Below are positions 28,605-38,611 of a stretch of 64,000 bases of DNA, piece by piece. Numbering within the stretch: the first letter of the stretch is position 1; each line of letters starts with the position of its first letter. Source of the stretch: an uncultured Alteromonadales bacterium (GTDB lineage: Bacteria; Pseudomonadota; Gammaproteobacteria; Pseudomonadales; Cellvibrionaceae); contig CALMJT010000131.1 in NCBI GenBank assembly GCA_937864365.1, positions 1 through 64,000 on the forward strand. Direction: 5' to 3'. The notes under the pieces are model-generated. The model had not been told where the DNA came from and did not search any database. It worked only from the letters and a program-made list of their open reading frames with translations. Position numbers and translations under genes: made by a program.

Positions 28605-29521
28605 CTACAGATGTTTCTGAAAATAACGGCAAAACCTACTGTGGGTATGTAGCGATTGTTGGTCGTCCGAATGTAGGCAAATCTACCTTACTGAATCATT
28701 TGCTTGGCCAAAAGCTCAGCATTACATCCCGTAAACCCCAAACAACGCGCCATAACATGCTCGGAATAAAAACTGAGAATAATGTACAGGCTATTTTTGT
28801 TGATACTCCTGGGATTCATTTAGGTCACTCCAAAGCTTTAAATCGCTTCATGAATAAATCGGCGACCAATGCTTTTAAAGACGTTGATTTAATTATTTTT
28901 GTTGTTGATAAGCTTCAATGGACCGAAGAAGACGAATGGGTTGCGACCCAAATCGCCAGCAGCGGTACGCCAATTATTATTGCCGTTAATAAAATTGATC
29001 AAATTGAAGATAAAGAAACTCTGTTACCGCATTTGTCGATGTTGACAGAAACCTTATCTCCCGATCATATTATTCCCATCTCGGCATTGCGATCGAGTAA
29101 TCTTGATCGCTTAGAAAAACTTATTCAGTCGTATTTACCCGAAAGTGAGTTTTTCTTCCCAGAAGATCAAATTACTGATCGTAGCAGTCGTTTTATTGCC
29201 GCGGAAATTGTTCGCGAAAAAATTACTCGTCAATTAGGTGATGAATTACCCTATCAAATGACCGTTGAAATTGAAGAGTTTTCTCACAATGGTTCTTTGT
29301 TAACGATCAGCGCCTTGATTCTTGTTGAACGCAAAGGTCAAAAGAAGATATTAATTGGCGATGGTGGCAGTCGAATAAAACTCATTGGTAGTGAAGCTCG
29401 TGTAGATCTGCAAAATTTGTTCGACGTACAAGTTATGTTGAATTTATGGGTCAAGGTTAAATCGGGCTGGTCCGATGATGAACGTGCGTTAAGAAGCTTG
29501 GGGTATCACGATTTTGAGTAA
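28601..29521 (+). CDS. era: GTPase Era
   Basis: Essential GTPase for 30S subunit maturation. 306 residues: G1 [13 protein letters not shown]2 region KPQTTRHN, G3 DTPGIH, G4 NKID, and a C-terminal KH RNA-binding domain ([18 protein letters not shown]). The ATG overlaps the rnc stop (ATGA), so translation is coupled. Confidence 0.97.
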   Translation: MTTDVSENNGKTYCGYVAIVGRPNVGKSTLLNHLLGQKLSITSRKPQTTRHNMLGIKTENNVQAIFVDTPGIHLGHSKALNRFMNKSATNAFKDVDLIIFVVDKLQWTEEDEWVATQIASSGTPIIIAVNKIDQIEDKETLLPHLSMLTETLSPDHIIPISALRSSNLDRLEKLIQSYLPESEFFFPEDQITDRSSRFIAAEIVREKITRQLGDELPYQMTVEIEEFSHNGSLLTISALILVERKGQKKILIGDGGSRIKLIGSEARVDLQNLFDVQVMLNLWVKVKSGWSDDERALRSLGYHDFE

Positions 29522-29539
29522 AGCGATTGTGGCGCTCAG

Positions 29540-30304
29540 ATGGCTGTTAATTTTTTAAATCCTGCCTTTATTTTACGAACTCAAAAATACCGAGAAACCG
29601 GACTCATAGTGGATTTTTTTTGCCCTAACTATGGAAAGGTTTCTGCGGTCGCCAAAAAAGCGTTAAGCTTTAAAGGTTATCTTTCTTTGTATCAGCCCTT
29701 TATGCCGTTGAGTATTTCTTGGCAAGGGCAGTCTGAATTGAAACAATTGATTTCAATTGAATCCAGCGGAAATTCAGTTCACCTTAAAGGGCTTATTTTT
29801 TACAGTGCCTGTTATCTCAACGAATTATTATTAAAACTATTACCTGTTGCTGAAAACTCCATTGAATTGTTTGGTCAGTATCTTCTTACCATAAATACTC
29901 TTGGACAAAACCCTTCACGTTCTGAGGAAGAAATTGTACTCAGAAGTTTTGAGTCGGCATTGATAAAACATCTTGGGTACGAGATTGGTTTTACGACCAC
30001 CGATCACTCCGAATGTATTTTCAATATTGATACAAATTACGTACTTTTGCCCGAGCGTGGTTTTATTACGGAAGACGATTTTCTATCAGAAAGTACTTTC
30101 AGAAATCGACAAGCTGGGGGCCAGTCTCTATTGTTTTCGGGCCCTCATCTTGTCGAGCTATCTAAATTCGGTCTGCAAAGAGAAGGTACCAGAAAAACCG
30201 CGAAAATTATTAATCGAATAATGATCGATTATCTTCTTGGTGATAAGCCTTTAAACAGTCGAAAAATCTACGGGCAAATGCTCGGTCGATTACAAAATAA
30301 GTAA
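29540..30304 (+). CDS. recO: DNA repair protein RecO
   Basis: Recombination mediator that loads RecA with RecR in the RecF pathway. 254 residues: N-terminal OB fold (AFILRTQKYRETGLIVDFF) and a helical C-terminal part. The start lies 18 bp after era. No pdxJ follows, unlike in some relatives; instead the convergent hybrid kinase gene begins at once. Confidence 0.94.
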   Translation: MAVNFLNPAFILRTQKYRETGLIVDFFCPNYGKVSAVAKKALSFKGYLSLYQPFMPLSISWQGQSELKQLISIESSGNSVHLKGLIFYSACYLNELLLKLLPVAENSIELFGQYLLTINTLGQNPSRSEEEIVLRSFESALIKHLGYEIGFTTTDHSECIFNIDTNYVLLPERGFITEDDFLSESTFRNRQAGGQSLLFSGPHLVELSKFGLQREGTRKTAKIINRIMIDYLLGDKPLNSRKIYGQMLGRLQNK

Positions 30305-33271
30305 TTATTCTTCAAACATTACATCTAAGTCGTATTCTTCTTGCCAATCGATAAGTTCGTCGATGGCGAATAATAATGATTTAGAAAATTCGGGTACTTG
30401 TTCGGTTTCTCCATTCACTAAAGCCTTATCAAATTCGGTGCTGATATGTTTTAGTTTGTGTACGCCGGTGTAGCTCGTGCCGCCCCGAAGTTTATGCACA
30501 ATCTCTTGCAGTGCGTCATAATCTTCTGATTCTAATGCTTTTAAAATGGCCGATTTATTATCGTCTAAAGAATTTAATAATAGTGCCAACATATCTTTGG
30601 CGAGACGTGTGTTGTTGTTACATAAAGCAATGCACTGATCTATGTCGACGGGCTTTTCGAGTACTTTTTTGCCCAGATTTTTTGTTACGGGTAATGGCTC
30701 TTGAGCTGAGATTTTCTCGGCGGATTTTAATTTAGAAACTTCAACGGGAATAATGCCGTCATCGCCAACGTTTTGTTTTGCTATGCGCTTGGTAGCATCT
30801 GTTATGGGGGTAACTGTGCCTGTTTTTAGTGGTTCTTGGACTTTTAAATCGGCGTGTTGACACCAGCGTTGAATTACGTGCGAAAGCTGTTCTTGAGTAA
30901 TAGGTTTACTTAAATAATCGTCCAGTCCAGCTAGTAATAATTCAGATTTGCGATCATTCACCGCATGTGCCGTTAATGCAACAATGGGTGTTCGTTGTCC
31001 ACTTGGTTGTTTTTCTCTGATTTTTTGCGTTGCGGTAATGCCATCAATTTTAGGCATTTGTATGTCCATAAAAATCAGGTCAAAATTTTTGCTGCCGCAA
31101 GCATCAATAGCATCTTGTCCTGTATCGGCTGTGCTTACATCTACTCCCATGTTGGTTAGGAATTCTTTCACCAACATAAGGTTCGCAGGGTTATCATCAA
31201 CAGCTAATATTTTGAGTTTTCTACCTTGTTTTAAAAAATCGGCAGCAGGTTTTATTACGGAGTGTTTATTGATATTTAAATGGTCGCACATGATTTTGTA
31301 AAGGCGATCTTTAATGATCGGTTTATTTACAAACACCACCGAATTATGGATTTGAATATTGGATAATTCTTTTTGATGATTGGGTGTGGTAACCAAAATC
31401 GATTTGCATCGGAACTGATGGTTAACTTGATATAGAGTCTGCTCAAGTTTTTTCAGGCGTTTAACTTTGGACGAATCTACCGGAATATCAATAATAAGCA
31501 GCTGTTGGACGCGGTTTTGGCTTTGTAATTTATCGAGGGTTTGAATAATGTTTGCAGCTTTAGAAACCTCAGTTAAATTAATTTTCCAGTCGCTGAATAT
31601 TTGCCGAAGTTGAAGAGATAAAGCTTCATTTTCGGTGCACAAGGTTACCGAGATTCCATTTAACGCTTTTTTAGGTGAGTCTGACTCATCTTGACCTTCA
31701 TTTAACGGAATAGAGAAATACAGAACAGGTTTTGAAGCATCGTTGCTGTAACCTAAACTGCCGCCAAGGGCGTTAATTAAACCTTTTGATATGGCAAGTC
31801 CTAAACCGTTTTCATTACTGCGTGTAGAGCCTGCATCTAACTTAGAGAATGCACGTAATGCTGACTCGGTATCTAGATTTAATGGATTTTCGAAGCCTGC
31901 AATTTCAAATAGATAACCATAAACGTCAGTTCCCATGGTTCGATTATCTAAGGCTGTATCGTGGGACACCTTTAAAAAAATACCCGATGAACTGGAATGC
32001 TCAATAGCACTATTGAGAAGATTTGTCAGAATTTGCTTAATTCTTAAGGGATCGCTAATAACGCGCATTGGTAATTTGGTGTCTAACCAATAATTTAATT
32101 CTTTTCCTGCTGCAAATGCCGTAGGCGCTAAAATTTGCAAAGTTTCTTCGATAACCTTATCAAGTCGGGTGGGAATGTAATCCAGTTTAACGGTGCCCGC
32201 TTCAATATGAGAGATGTCTAAAATATCGTTGATAATGGTTAACAAACCTTGAGCTGAAGACTCGATGGTACGTAAGTATTCGAGCTGCGATTCGCTCACA
32301 TCGCTTTTTAACATCAGTTGAGTAAAGCCAATAATACCGTTGAGCGGAGTTCTGAATTCGTGGCTGGCATTGGCCAAAAACTCTGATTTTACTTCGTTCG
32401 CTTCCAAGGCTTTTTTGCGCGCAATATCCAATTCAATATTCTGAATTTCAATGGTTTCCATGGTCTCTTGCAGTTCTGCAAGTGAGCTTTCTAAATTGTT
32501 AACCAGCTCGGTCTTCGCGTGTGCCGCCGATTCTGAAATTGCGTTTAAGTCTTCAGCTAAGGGTGCTAAGGCATTATTCGGCTGTAAATGAATGCAATAC
32601 TGATAATCGCCGTGAATAATGGCTTGAATTTTTTCTTCAATACTTTCTAAATCGGGTTTTAATTTACTGACTCTATTTTGCAAGAACAGAGCAATTAAGG
32701 CCGGCGAGATTAAGCAAATGATTAAAATCGCTAAGATCATTTCAATGTATAAATAACGTGAGGCACTGGTGTCAAAAGCGATGTCGGTCCAGCCGATAAT
32801 TTCGCCCTGATTTCTCGAAAAAATGGGATGAGATATTCTCAGAATACTGGACTGTATTGGCGCACTGTTGACCGAGCGTGTCAGCCATTCTTCGGTAGGA
32901 AATTTTTCTAAGTATCGCGGCCCTATGTGGGTAATAATATTTTTATCGATGTCTAAAATTCGAATACTTCTAACTTGTTCGTGTTGAATGATGGCAGCTA
33001 GAGCGTGTTGCAATCGGTCAGCGAGTCTTCGATCAACGTAAGGACTGCTCAACTCGGCACTGATTGATGCTAGGTTCTGTGCTTGATCTTTTGCCGTTTT
33101 ACTCGTTTCGTAAAAGTAAAAGGTCGCCAAGGTGACACCCAAAACCAACGCGGTGAAAAAGATGGGTATCAGGGTGAGTTTTCTCAATAAATTTTGGACT
33201 TGTCTGAAGTACATATAGCTACGGGTAAGTTTTTTTCTGGAATGAGGTGATTGTAAACCAAACTTGACCAT
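30305..33271 (-). CDS. barA: Hybrid sensor histidine kinase, BarA/GacS-like
   Basis: Membrane sensor kinase expected to phosphorylate a GacA/UvrY-type regulator through an internal relay. Order: membrane helix (about 34-52), periplasmic sensor region, second helix (about 170-195), HAMP-like linker and coiled coil, HisKA (NASHEFRTPLNG), HATPase, a degenerate pseudo-receiver, a full receiver (MDIQMPKIDG) and a C-terminal HPt domain (VHKLRGGTSYTG). The HATPase keeps the N-box (NLLNSAIEH) and GLGLAI, but the usual DTGIGI box reads like IAGFENPL. The pseudo-receiver has lost its acidic pair. cysM is divergent, as around gacS in Pseudomonas. Confidence 0.88.
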   Translation of the reverse strand: MVKFGLQSPHSRKKLTRSYMYFRQVQNLLRKLTLIPIFFTALVLGVTLATFYFYETSKTAKDQAQNLASISAELSSPYVDRRLADRLQHALAAIIQHEQVRSIRILDIDKNIITHIGPRYLEKFPTEEWLTRSVNSAPIQSSILRISHPIFSRNQGEIIGWTDIAFDTSASRYLYIEMILAILIICLISPALIALFLQNRVSKLKPDLESIEEKIQAIIHGDYQYCIHLQPNNALAPLAEDLNAISESAAHAKTELVNNLESSLAELQETMETIEIQNIELDIARKKALEANEVKSEFLANASHEFRTPLNGIIGFTQLMLKSDVSESQLEYLRTIESSAQGLLTIINDILDISHIEAGTVKLDYIPTRLDKVIEETLQILAPTAFAAGKELNYWLDTKLPMRVISDPLRIKQILTNLLNSAIEHSSSSGIFLKVSHDTALDNRTMGTDVYGYLFEIAGFENPLNLDTESALRAFSKLDAGSTRSNENGLGLAISKGLINALGGSLGYSNDASKPVLYFSIPLNEGQDESDSPKKALNGISVTLCTENEALSLQLRQIFSDWKINLTEVSKAANIIQTLDKLQSQNRVQQLLIIDIPVDSSKVKRLKKLEQTLYQVNHQFRCKSILVTTPNHQKELSNIQIHNSVVFVNKPIIKDRLYKIMCDHLNINKHSVIKPAADFLKQGRKLKILAVDDNPANLMLVKEFLTNMGVDVSTADTGQDAIDACGSKNFDLIFMDIQMPKIDGITATQKIREKQPSGQRTPIVALTAHAVNDRKSELLLAGLDDYLSKPITQEQLSHVIQRWCQHADLKVQEPLKTGTVTPITDATKRIAKQNVGDDGIIPVEVSKLKSAEKISAQEPLPVTKNLGKKVLEKPVDIDQCIALCNNNTRLAKDMLALLLNSLDDNKSAILKALESEDYDALQEIVHKLRGGTSYTGVHKLKHISTEFDKALVNGETEQVPEFSKSLLFAIDELIDWQEEYDLDVMFEE

Positions 33272-33609
33272 GATTTATTTCATTCCTTTCAAATCTTTAG
33301 CTATTAGATTTTCTTTTACTTTTGAGTCCGTTTTTTAGTACTAATAGAGCGTTGAATTGGTTGATTATTGCTCTTTAATCGGTCGATATTTTTATAAATT
33401 AGCAAAAGCTTTCACCAAGACTTTATACCACCATAAAGCAGTACATCAGCTGTATAAATGCAGTGATGCTCTCGCTTGATCGGTTCGAAAATTTTCAAAA
33501 GCCCTGATCTGATCTTTTTGATAGAATGGCTATTTTAGGATTTTATAATTTACGCATTCTTGCGTATTCAAAATTAGCTTAGAAAGCAGTTCTGTTTGGG
33601 TGCCAGTTA
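33272..33609. other. barA-cysM divergent region
   Basis: 338 bp, AT-rich. It must carry both promoters. A TAGAAT -10-like box at 33522 faces cysM, but no good -35 is evident. Confidence 0.4.
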
Positions 33610-34506
33610 ATGATTCATTTTCCGACGATCGAAACCTGTATTGGTCATACACCGCTGGTGAAATTACAGCGGTTACCGGGCAATACATCTAATACCATTT
33701 TGGTAAAGCTTGAGGGAAATAACCCTGCGGGTTCGGTTAAAGATCGACCTGCGCTCTCGATGATTTCTAGAGCAATTGCGCGTGGGGACATCAAACCCGG
33801 CGATACGCTTATCGAAGCTACCAGCGGTAATACCGGTATTGCCCTTGCTATGGCGGCGGCAATTAAAGGTATTAACATTATCCTAATTATGCCTGATAAC
33901 GCCACCCAAGAGCGTAAAGATGCAATGACCGCCTATGGCGCCGAGTTGATCCTTGTTACCAAAGAGCAGAGTATGGAAGGTGCTCGCGACCTAGCCTTGG
34001 CAATGCAAGCGGAGGGTAAAGGCAAGGTGCTCGATCAGTTTGGTAACTCCGATAATCCCTTGGCTCACTACGAAGGTACTGGCCCTGAAATCTGGACTCA
34101 AACCCAGGGAACCATCACGCATTTTGTGAGTTCTATGGGCACCACTGGAACCATCATGGGCACCTCTCGGTATTTAAAAGAGCAGAATCCAGCCGTAGAA
34201 ATAATTGGTTTGCAGCCAGAAGAGGGCGCGGCTATTCCGGGTATTCGTCGGTGGCCGAAAGAGTATCTTCCCACTATCTTTGATGAGACCCGTGTCGATC
34301 GCATCATCAATATGGGCCAGGTTGAAGCTGAACAAACCATGCGTGCTTTGGCTCGTCAGGAAGGAATTTTCTGCGGTGTATCCTCCGGCGGTGCGGTTGC
34401 CGGTGCACTGCGTATCAGTCAGGAAGTTGAGAACGCGGTTATTGTTGCAATCATCTGCGATCGCGGTGATCGGTATTTGTCTTCCGGTGTTTTTAAGCAA
34501 GACTAA
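33610..34506 (+). CDS. cysM: Cysteine synthase B (O-acetylserine sulfhydrylase)
   Basis: PLP enzyme that makes cysteine from O-acetylserine and sulfide or thiosulfate. PLP-binding Lys44 lies in NPAGSVKDRPA, the substrate loop is EATSGNTG, and the phosphate-binding loop is SSMGTTGTIMG. 298 residues is close to E. coli CysM. It starts the cysM-rlmD-relA-mazG block conserved next to gacS/barA in this group. Confidence 0.95.
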   Translation: MIHFPTIETCIGHTPLVKLQRLPGNTSNTILVKLEGNNPAGSVKDRPALSMISRAIARGDIKPGDTLIEATSGNTGIALAMAAAIKGINIILIMPDNATQERKDAMTAYGAELILVTKEQSMEGARDLALAMQAEGKGKVLDQFGNSDNPLAHYEGTGPEIWTQTQGTITHFVSSMGTTGTIMGTSRYLKEQNPAVEIIGLQPEEGAAIPGIRRWPKEYLPTIFDETRVDRIINMGQVEAEQTMRALARQEGIFCGVSSGGAVAGALRISQEVENAVIVAIICDRGDRYLSSGVFKQD

Positions 34507-34522
34507 TAAGAAGCATTGTCGA

Positions 34523-34549
34523 GACGTCAGGCCGTCTGACGTCAATTTT
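34523..34549 (+). terminator. Hairpin after cysM
   Basis: GACGTCAG-GCCGT-CTGACGTC, perfect 8-bp stem followed by AATTTTG. The T-tract is short, so termination may be partial. Confidence 0.45.
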
Positions 34550-34574
34550 GTGTTACACGTTATGAGTATTCTCC

Positions 34575-35951
34575 TTGGCAAGAATTTTTCAGCCGTCAAA
34601 ATCTAACAAGGCCAAATTGCCCAAAAAAACTGAGCTTTTGGTGGAAGGTCTTACCAACGAAGGTCGCGGCATTGCCTATTTTGAGGGTAAGACCGTATTC
34701 ATTCGCGGCGCTTATCTGGGCGAGCGAGCGAGAGTTCGATTTGTTCGAGCCGATCGCAATGTTCTGCACGCCGAGACCGAATCCATTTTAGAATTGTCAC
34801 CCGAACGTGTTGAGCCCTTCTGCCAGCACTCTGGCCAGTGTGGTGGTTGCGATTGGCAATATCTTTCTCAAGATCGACAAATCGAGCTAAAGCAACAACT
34901 GGTTTTGGAGTTATTGGCGAAATTCGCGCGCTGTGAACCCAGCCAAGTTCTACCACCTTTAATGCAGTCTGAGCGCAGCTATCGCTACCGAGCCAAATTG
35001 GCAGTTTGGAATAATGCGTCTGGCGAACGAGTCTTGGGCTTTCGCGAGAGCGAAGGTAAGTCAGTTGTTGCTATCGAATGTTGTCCTGTGCTTAGTCTTG
35101 GCAATCAACGCAGCCAGACTCTGCTGCAACAATGGCTGGCTAGCAATAAGATCATCCACCGTATCGACCAAGTTGATCTTCTTGAAACAAAAGAACGTTG
35201 TGCCGTGGTGTTGACACTCAATGCCAATGTTGATGAATCAATACTTAAGCGTTTGCACGAACTTCTGAATCAAGAAAGCCATTTAGTCGATATCTGGCTT
35301 AGTCGAAAGTCCAAAATCACGTATTTTAATCCTGTTATCTCAGCAGAGGGTGACCCAGATACATCGCCTTCTTATCTGCTGAGCCTTGATCATCTCGAAT
35401 TATCGCTCGACTTTTCGCCAACAGACTTTATTCAGGCGAATCAATCTCTTAACTCAAAAATGGTGCATCAAGCGGTAAATCTACTCGCTTCTTATGTTCC
35501 AAATCCCAAGATCGCTCATGTGCTTGATCTATTTTGTGGCATTGGTAACTTTTCTTTAGCGTTAGCGCGTATCTTTGGGGCGGTTACCGGAGTGGAATTA
35601 TCAGACTCCATGGTGGAGAAGGCGCGGGCCAATGCCATCAAGTCTGGTATAGAAAATGCGTCTTTTGTCGCGGAAAATTTACAAGATAATCAAGCTCAGC
35701 GAGCTTGGGTTTCGACTGATATTCAGGGGGTTTTACTCGACCCGCCCAGATCGGGGGCAAAAGAAATTCTGCCACTGATCGAGAAACTCAAAGTCCCGGT
35801 GTTGGTCTACGTGTCCTGTAATCCAGTGACGTTTGTTCGTGATGCAGCTTATTTACTCGATCACGGCTACAAACTCGACAAATTTGGGTTGATTGATATG
35901 TTCACACATACTCATCACAGCGAAGTTATGGCCAGTTTTGTGTTGGCTTGA
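34575..35951 (+). CDS. rlmD: 23S rRNA (uracil-1939-C5)-methyltransferase RlmD
   Basis: SAM-dependent enzyme methylating U1939 of 23S rRNA. 458 residues: N-terminal TRAM domain (LLVEGLTNEGRGIAYFEGKTVFI), [4Fe-4S] cysteines CQHSGQCGGC plus a later CPVL, SAM motif LDLFCGIGNFSLALA and catalytic Cys in YVSCNPVT. The start appears to be TTG 34575; no in-frame ATG exists nearby. It sits between cysM and relA, as in related genomes. Confidence 0.94.
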   Translation: MARIFQPSKSNKAKLPKKTELLVEGLTNEGRGIAYFEGKTVFIRGAYLGERARVRFVRADRNVLHAETESILELSPERVEPFCQHSGQCGGCDWQYLSQDRQIELKQQLVLELLAKFARCEPSQVLPPLMQSERSYRYRAKLAVWNNASGERVLGFRESEGKSVVAIECCPVLSLGNQRSQTLLQQWLASNKIIHRIDQVDLLETKERCAVVLTLNANVDESILKRLHELLNQESHLVDIWLSRKSKITYFNPVISAEGDPDTSPSYLLSLDHLELSLDFSPTDFIQANQSLNSKMVHQAVNLLASYVPNPKIAHVLDLFCGIGNFSLALARIFGAVTGVELSDSMVEKARANAIKSGIENASFVAENLQDNQAQRAWVSTDIQGVLLDPPRSGAKEILPLIEKLKVPVLVYVSCNPVTFVRDAAYLLDHGYKLDKFGLIDMFTHTHHSEVMASFVLA

Positions 35952-36130
35952 ACTTTAGTGATTTCGACACAAATATAACGAACGATAGAAGCACGAAAAC
36001 TATAATAAAAGCGTGGTTAGCAAGGGAAATAAAACCGGCGTGTTGGTTTGGGTTAGAGCGCTCACGCGCTGCAACACAAACTGCGTATCGTCTAGGACAT
36101 GCAGTCCATTTTTGATTGAAAAGGCTACAC

Positions 36131-38383
36131 ATGGTTAAAGTTCGCGCCGATTTGCCCTTGAATGAAGGGGGTGAACTCGATATTAAATCTTGGGTTGATC
36201 ATATAGATCACACCATCGCTCTGGGCGACCTCGGCCGAGGTAAGCTCATTCAAGCTATTCACACCGTAAAACATGCCGATGACAATGGCCCGGAAGATCA
36301 TCCGTGGCGCCAGTCTTGTCTGTCGGTTGGTGTCGAAATGGTTGAAATTCTCTCTGACCTTAAACTCGATTCATCATCGCTTATCGCCGCAATGCTGTAT
36401 CGCGCTGTTCGTGAACAAAAGGTCAATTTAGATGCCATCGAAGACGACTTCGGGAAAGAGGTCGTTAAACTGATTCGTGGTGTGATCGGTATGGCAGCCA
36501 TTACCGGTATGCGCAATGACACCGGTGGCGAAGTCTTTGGTCGTCAATCGAAAGAACAAACCGAAAAGGTGCGCAAGATGCTGGTTGCCATCGTAGATGA
36601 TGTGCGTGTTGCACTCATTAAGCTGGCCGAGCGAACCATCGTTATTCGTACCTTAAAGAATGCTCCTCAAGACAAACGCATGAGAGTTGCACGCGAGGTT
36701 TCTGAAGTCTACGCGCCGCTGGCACACAGACTGGGTATCGGTCACATCAAGTGGGAGCTAGAGGATTTAGCCTTCCGCTATCTTCACGCGGCTGAATACA
36801 AGCGTATCGCTAAATTGTTGGACGAAAAACGCCTGGATCGGCAAGGTTTTATTGATCGCGTTATTGAGACTCTTGAGACCGAGTTGGGTGCTGCAAAAAT
36901 TAAAGCCAAGGTCATGGGTCGAGCCAAACACATCTACAGTATTTGGCGAAAAATGCGACGCAAAGAAATTGGCTTCTCACAGGTTTATGATATTCGCGCC
37001 GTGCGTATCTTGGTGCCGACCGTGCGCGACTGCTACGCGGTATTGGGCATTGTTCACTCGCTTTGGCGCAACATTCCCAATGAGTTTGACGACTACATCG
37101 CATCACCAAAAGAGAACGGTTATCGCTCGTTGCACACCGCTGTGATTGGGCCGCAACAAAAGGTCTTAGAAGTACAGATTCGAACCGATTCTATGCACGA
37201 AGAAGCAGAATTTGGTGTATGTGCTCACTGGCTCTATAAAGGTGCCGACCGTGATACCAAGAGCGACAGCTACGAGGCGAAGATCGCATGGTTGCGCCAA
37301 GTTCTGGAATGGCACGATGAGGTTGGCGGCGGTAATCCGCTGGAAGATCACCTCAGCCATGGTATTGAGCAAGATCGTATTTATGTCTTCACACCCGAAG
37401 GTCACATTATCGATTTGCCACAGGGTGCAACGCCGCTGGATTTTGCTTATCAAATCCATACCGATATTGGTCACCGCTGTTCGGGCGCTAAGGTTAACGG
37501 CCGAATTGTGCCGCTCAATTATCAGCTGAAAACATCTGATCAAGTTGAAGTGCTTACCGGAAAACGCGAGTCACCCAGCCGTGATTGGTTGTCGCCAGAC
37601 CTTGGCTATTTGCGCACTTCTCGTGCCCGTGGCCGAGTACAGCAGTGGTTTAAAATGCAGGCGCGCGATCAAAATATCGCCGACGGCCGTGTTATGTTGG
37701 ATCGAGAGTTTCGTCGCATGGCGATTCAGGATTTGGATTTTGAGCGTCTTGCGCAGAATATGAATCTAAACTCGCTGGAAGATTTATACGCAGCGGTGGG
37801 GGCTAGTGATCTTGGTGTACATCAAGTTCTTAATGCTGCACAAAAACTGTCTGGAATTCAGCAGCCCGACGTACCGGTGTTGTCGCTAACCTCAAAAGCG
37901 TCTTCAGATGTTGGCAAAGATCTGTACATTGATGGTGTTGGTAACCTACTCACAACTATCGCTGCGTGTTGTCATCCTGTTCCGGGTGACGCCATTGTTG
38001 GTTACATTACCAAGAGTCGTGGTGTGGCGGTGCACAGACAAGATTGCGAAAACATCTTGTATCTCAGCGGTGAAGAACCCGAGCGCATCATCAAGGTTGA
38101 TTGGGGTGAAGCACCACAGCAGATGTACTCTGTGGACATCATCTTGGAAGCCTTCGACCGTCACGGATTGCTGCGTGATATTACGGTGTTGTTGGATAAC
38201 TTAAGAATCAACGTCAGTGCCATGCGAACCTTGTCTGACAAGAACTCAAACACGGTGGATATGGAAATTACCATTGAGATTCGAAGCTTCGAAGAGTTAA
38301 GTCGAGTATTGGCACGTGTTAATCAGTTACCCAACATTGCCTCTGCGCGACGTAAAATCGCCAAAGATTCGACAACACACTAG
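36131..38383 (+). CDS. relA: GTP pyrophosphokinase RelA ((p)ppGpp synthetase I)
   Basis: Ribosome-associated stringent-response enzyme. 750 residues: an N-terminal hydrolase domain that has lost the HD pair (LYRAVREQKV where bifunctional SpoT has an HD motif), synthetase domain (HRLGIGHIKWELEDLAFRYL, SPKENGYRSLHTAV), TGS domain (YVFTPEGHIIDLPQGATP), zinc-finger region (AACCHPVPGD) and ACT domain. The track start is a TTG. ATG 36131 follows AAAAGG and matches the family length. It should be synthesis-only. Confidence 0.95.
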   Translation: MVKVRADLPLNEGGELDIKSWVDHIDHTIALGDLGRGKLIQAIHTVKHADDNGPEDHPWRQSCLSVGVEMVEILSDLKLDSSSLIAAMLYRAVREQKVNLDAIEDDFGKEVVKLIRGVIGMAAITGMRNDTGGEVFGRQSKEQTEKVRKMLVAIVDDVRVALIKLAERTIVIRTLKNAPQDKRMRVAREVSEVYAPLAHRLGIGHIKWELEDLAFRYLHAAEYKRIAKLLDEKRLDRQGFIDRVIETLETELGAAKIKAKVMGRAKHIYSIWRKMRRKEIGFSQVYDIRAVRILVPTVRDCYAVLGIVHSLWRNIPNEFDDYIASPKENGYRSLHTAVIGPQQKVLEVQIRTDSMHEEAEFGVCAHWLYKGADRDTKSDSYEAKIAWLRQVLEWHDEVGGGNPLEDHLSHGIEQDRIYVFTPEGHIIDLPQGATPLDFAYQIHTDIGHRCSGAKVNGRIVPLNYQLKTSDQVEVLTGKRESPSRDWLSPDLGYLRTSRARGRVQQWFKMQARDQNIADGRVMLDREFRRMAIQDLDFERLAQNMNLNSLEDLYAAVGASDLGVHQVLNAAQKLSGIQQPDVPVLSLTSKASSDVGKDLYIDGVGNLLTTIAACCHPVPGDAIVGYITKSRGVAVHRQDCENILYLSGEEPERIIKVDWGEAPQQMYSVDIILEAFDRHGLLRDITVLLDNLRINVSAMRTLSDKNSNTVDMEITIEIRSFEELSRVLARVNQLPNIASARRKIAKDSTTH

Positions 38384-38429
38384 CGTTTCTGCAATTCATC
38401 AGAACTTCTTTACCAAGTTCTCGCATCTC

Positions 38430-38472
38430 AACCTATTCGAGCTTTTACTCCACAGGAAAGCTCGAATAGGTT
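38430..38472 (+). terminator. Long hairpin after relA
   Basis: AACCTATTCGAGCTTT / AAAGCTCGAATAGGTT, a perfect 16-bp stem with an 11-nt loop, followed by a short T-run. Probable relA terminator or 3'-end stabiliser. Confidence 0.6.
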
Positions 38473-38611
38473 CTCACTTTTACCTCTGTTCGTTATTTTG
38501 CAACGGCTTAAAGGTCACTCGATACCAGCAAGGCTGATTTAGTCACGGATTCTTCAATGTTGTAGGATATGGCTATTTCACAAACTCCGCGCATTTAATT
38601 TGGGAATCAAC

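Noticed and set aside
34174-34599. 141-aa minus-strand ORF opposite cysM, extending into rlmD
   Set aside because: It lies opposite two well-supported genes and has no start signal; it is a shadow ORF.
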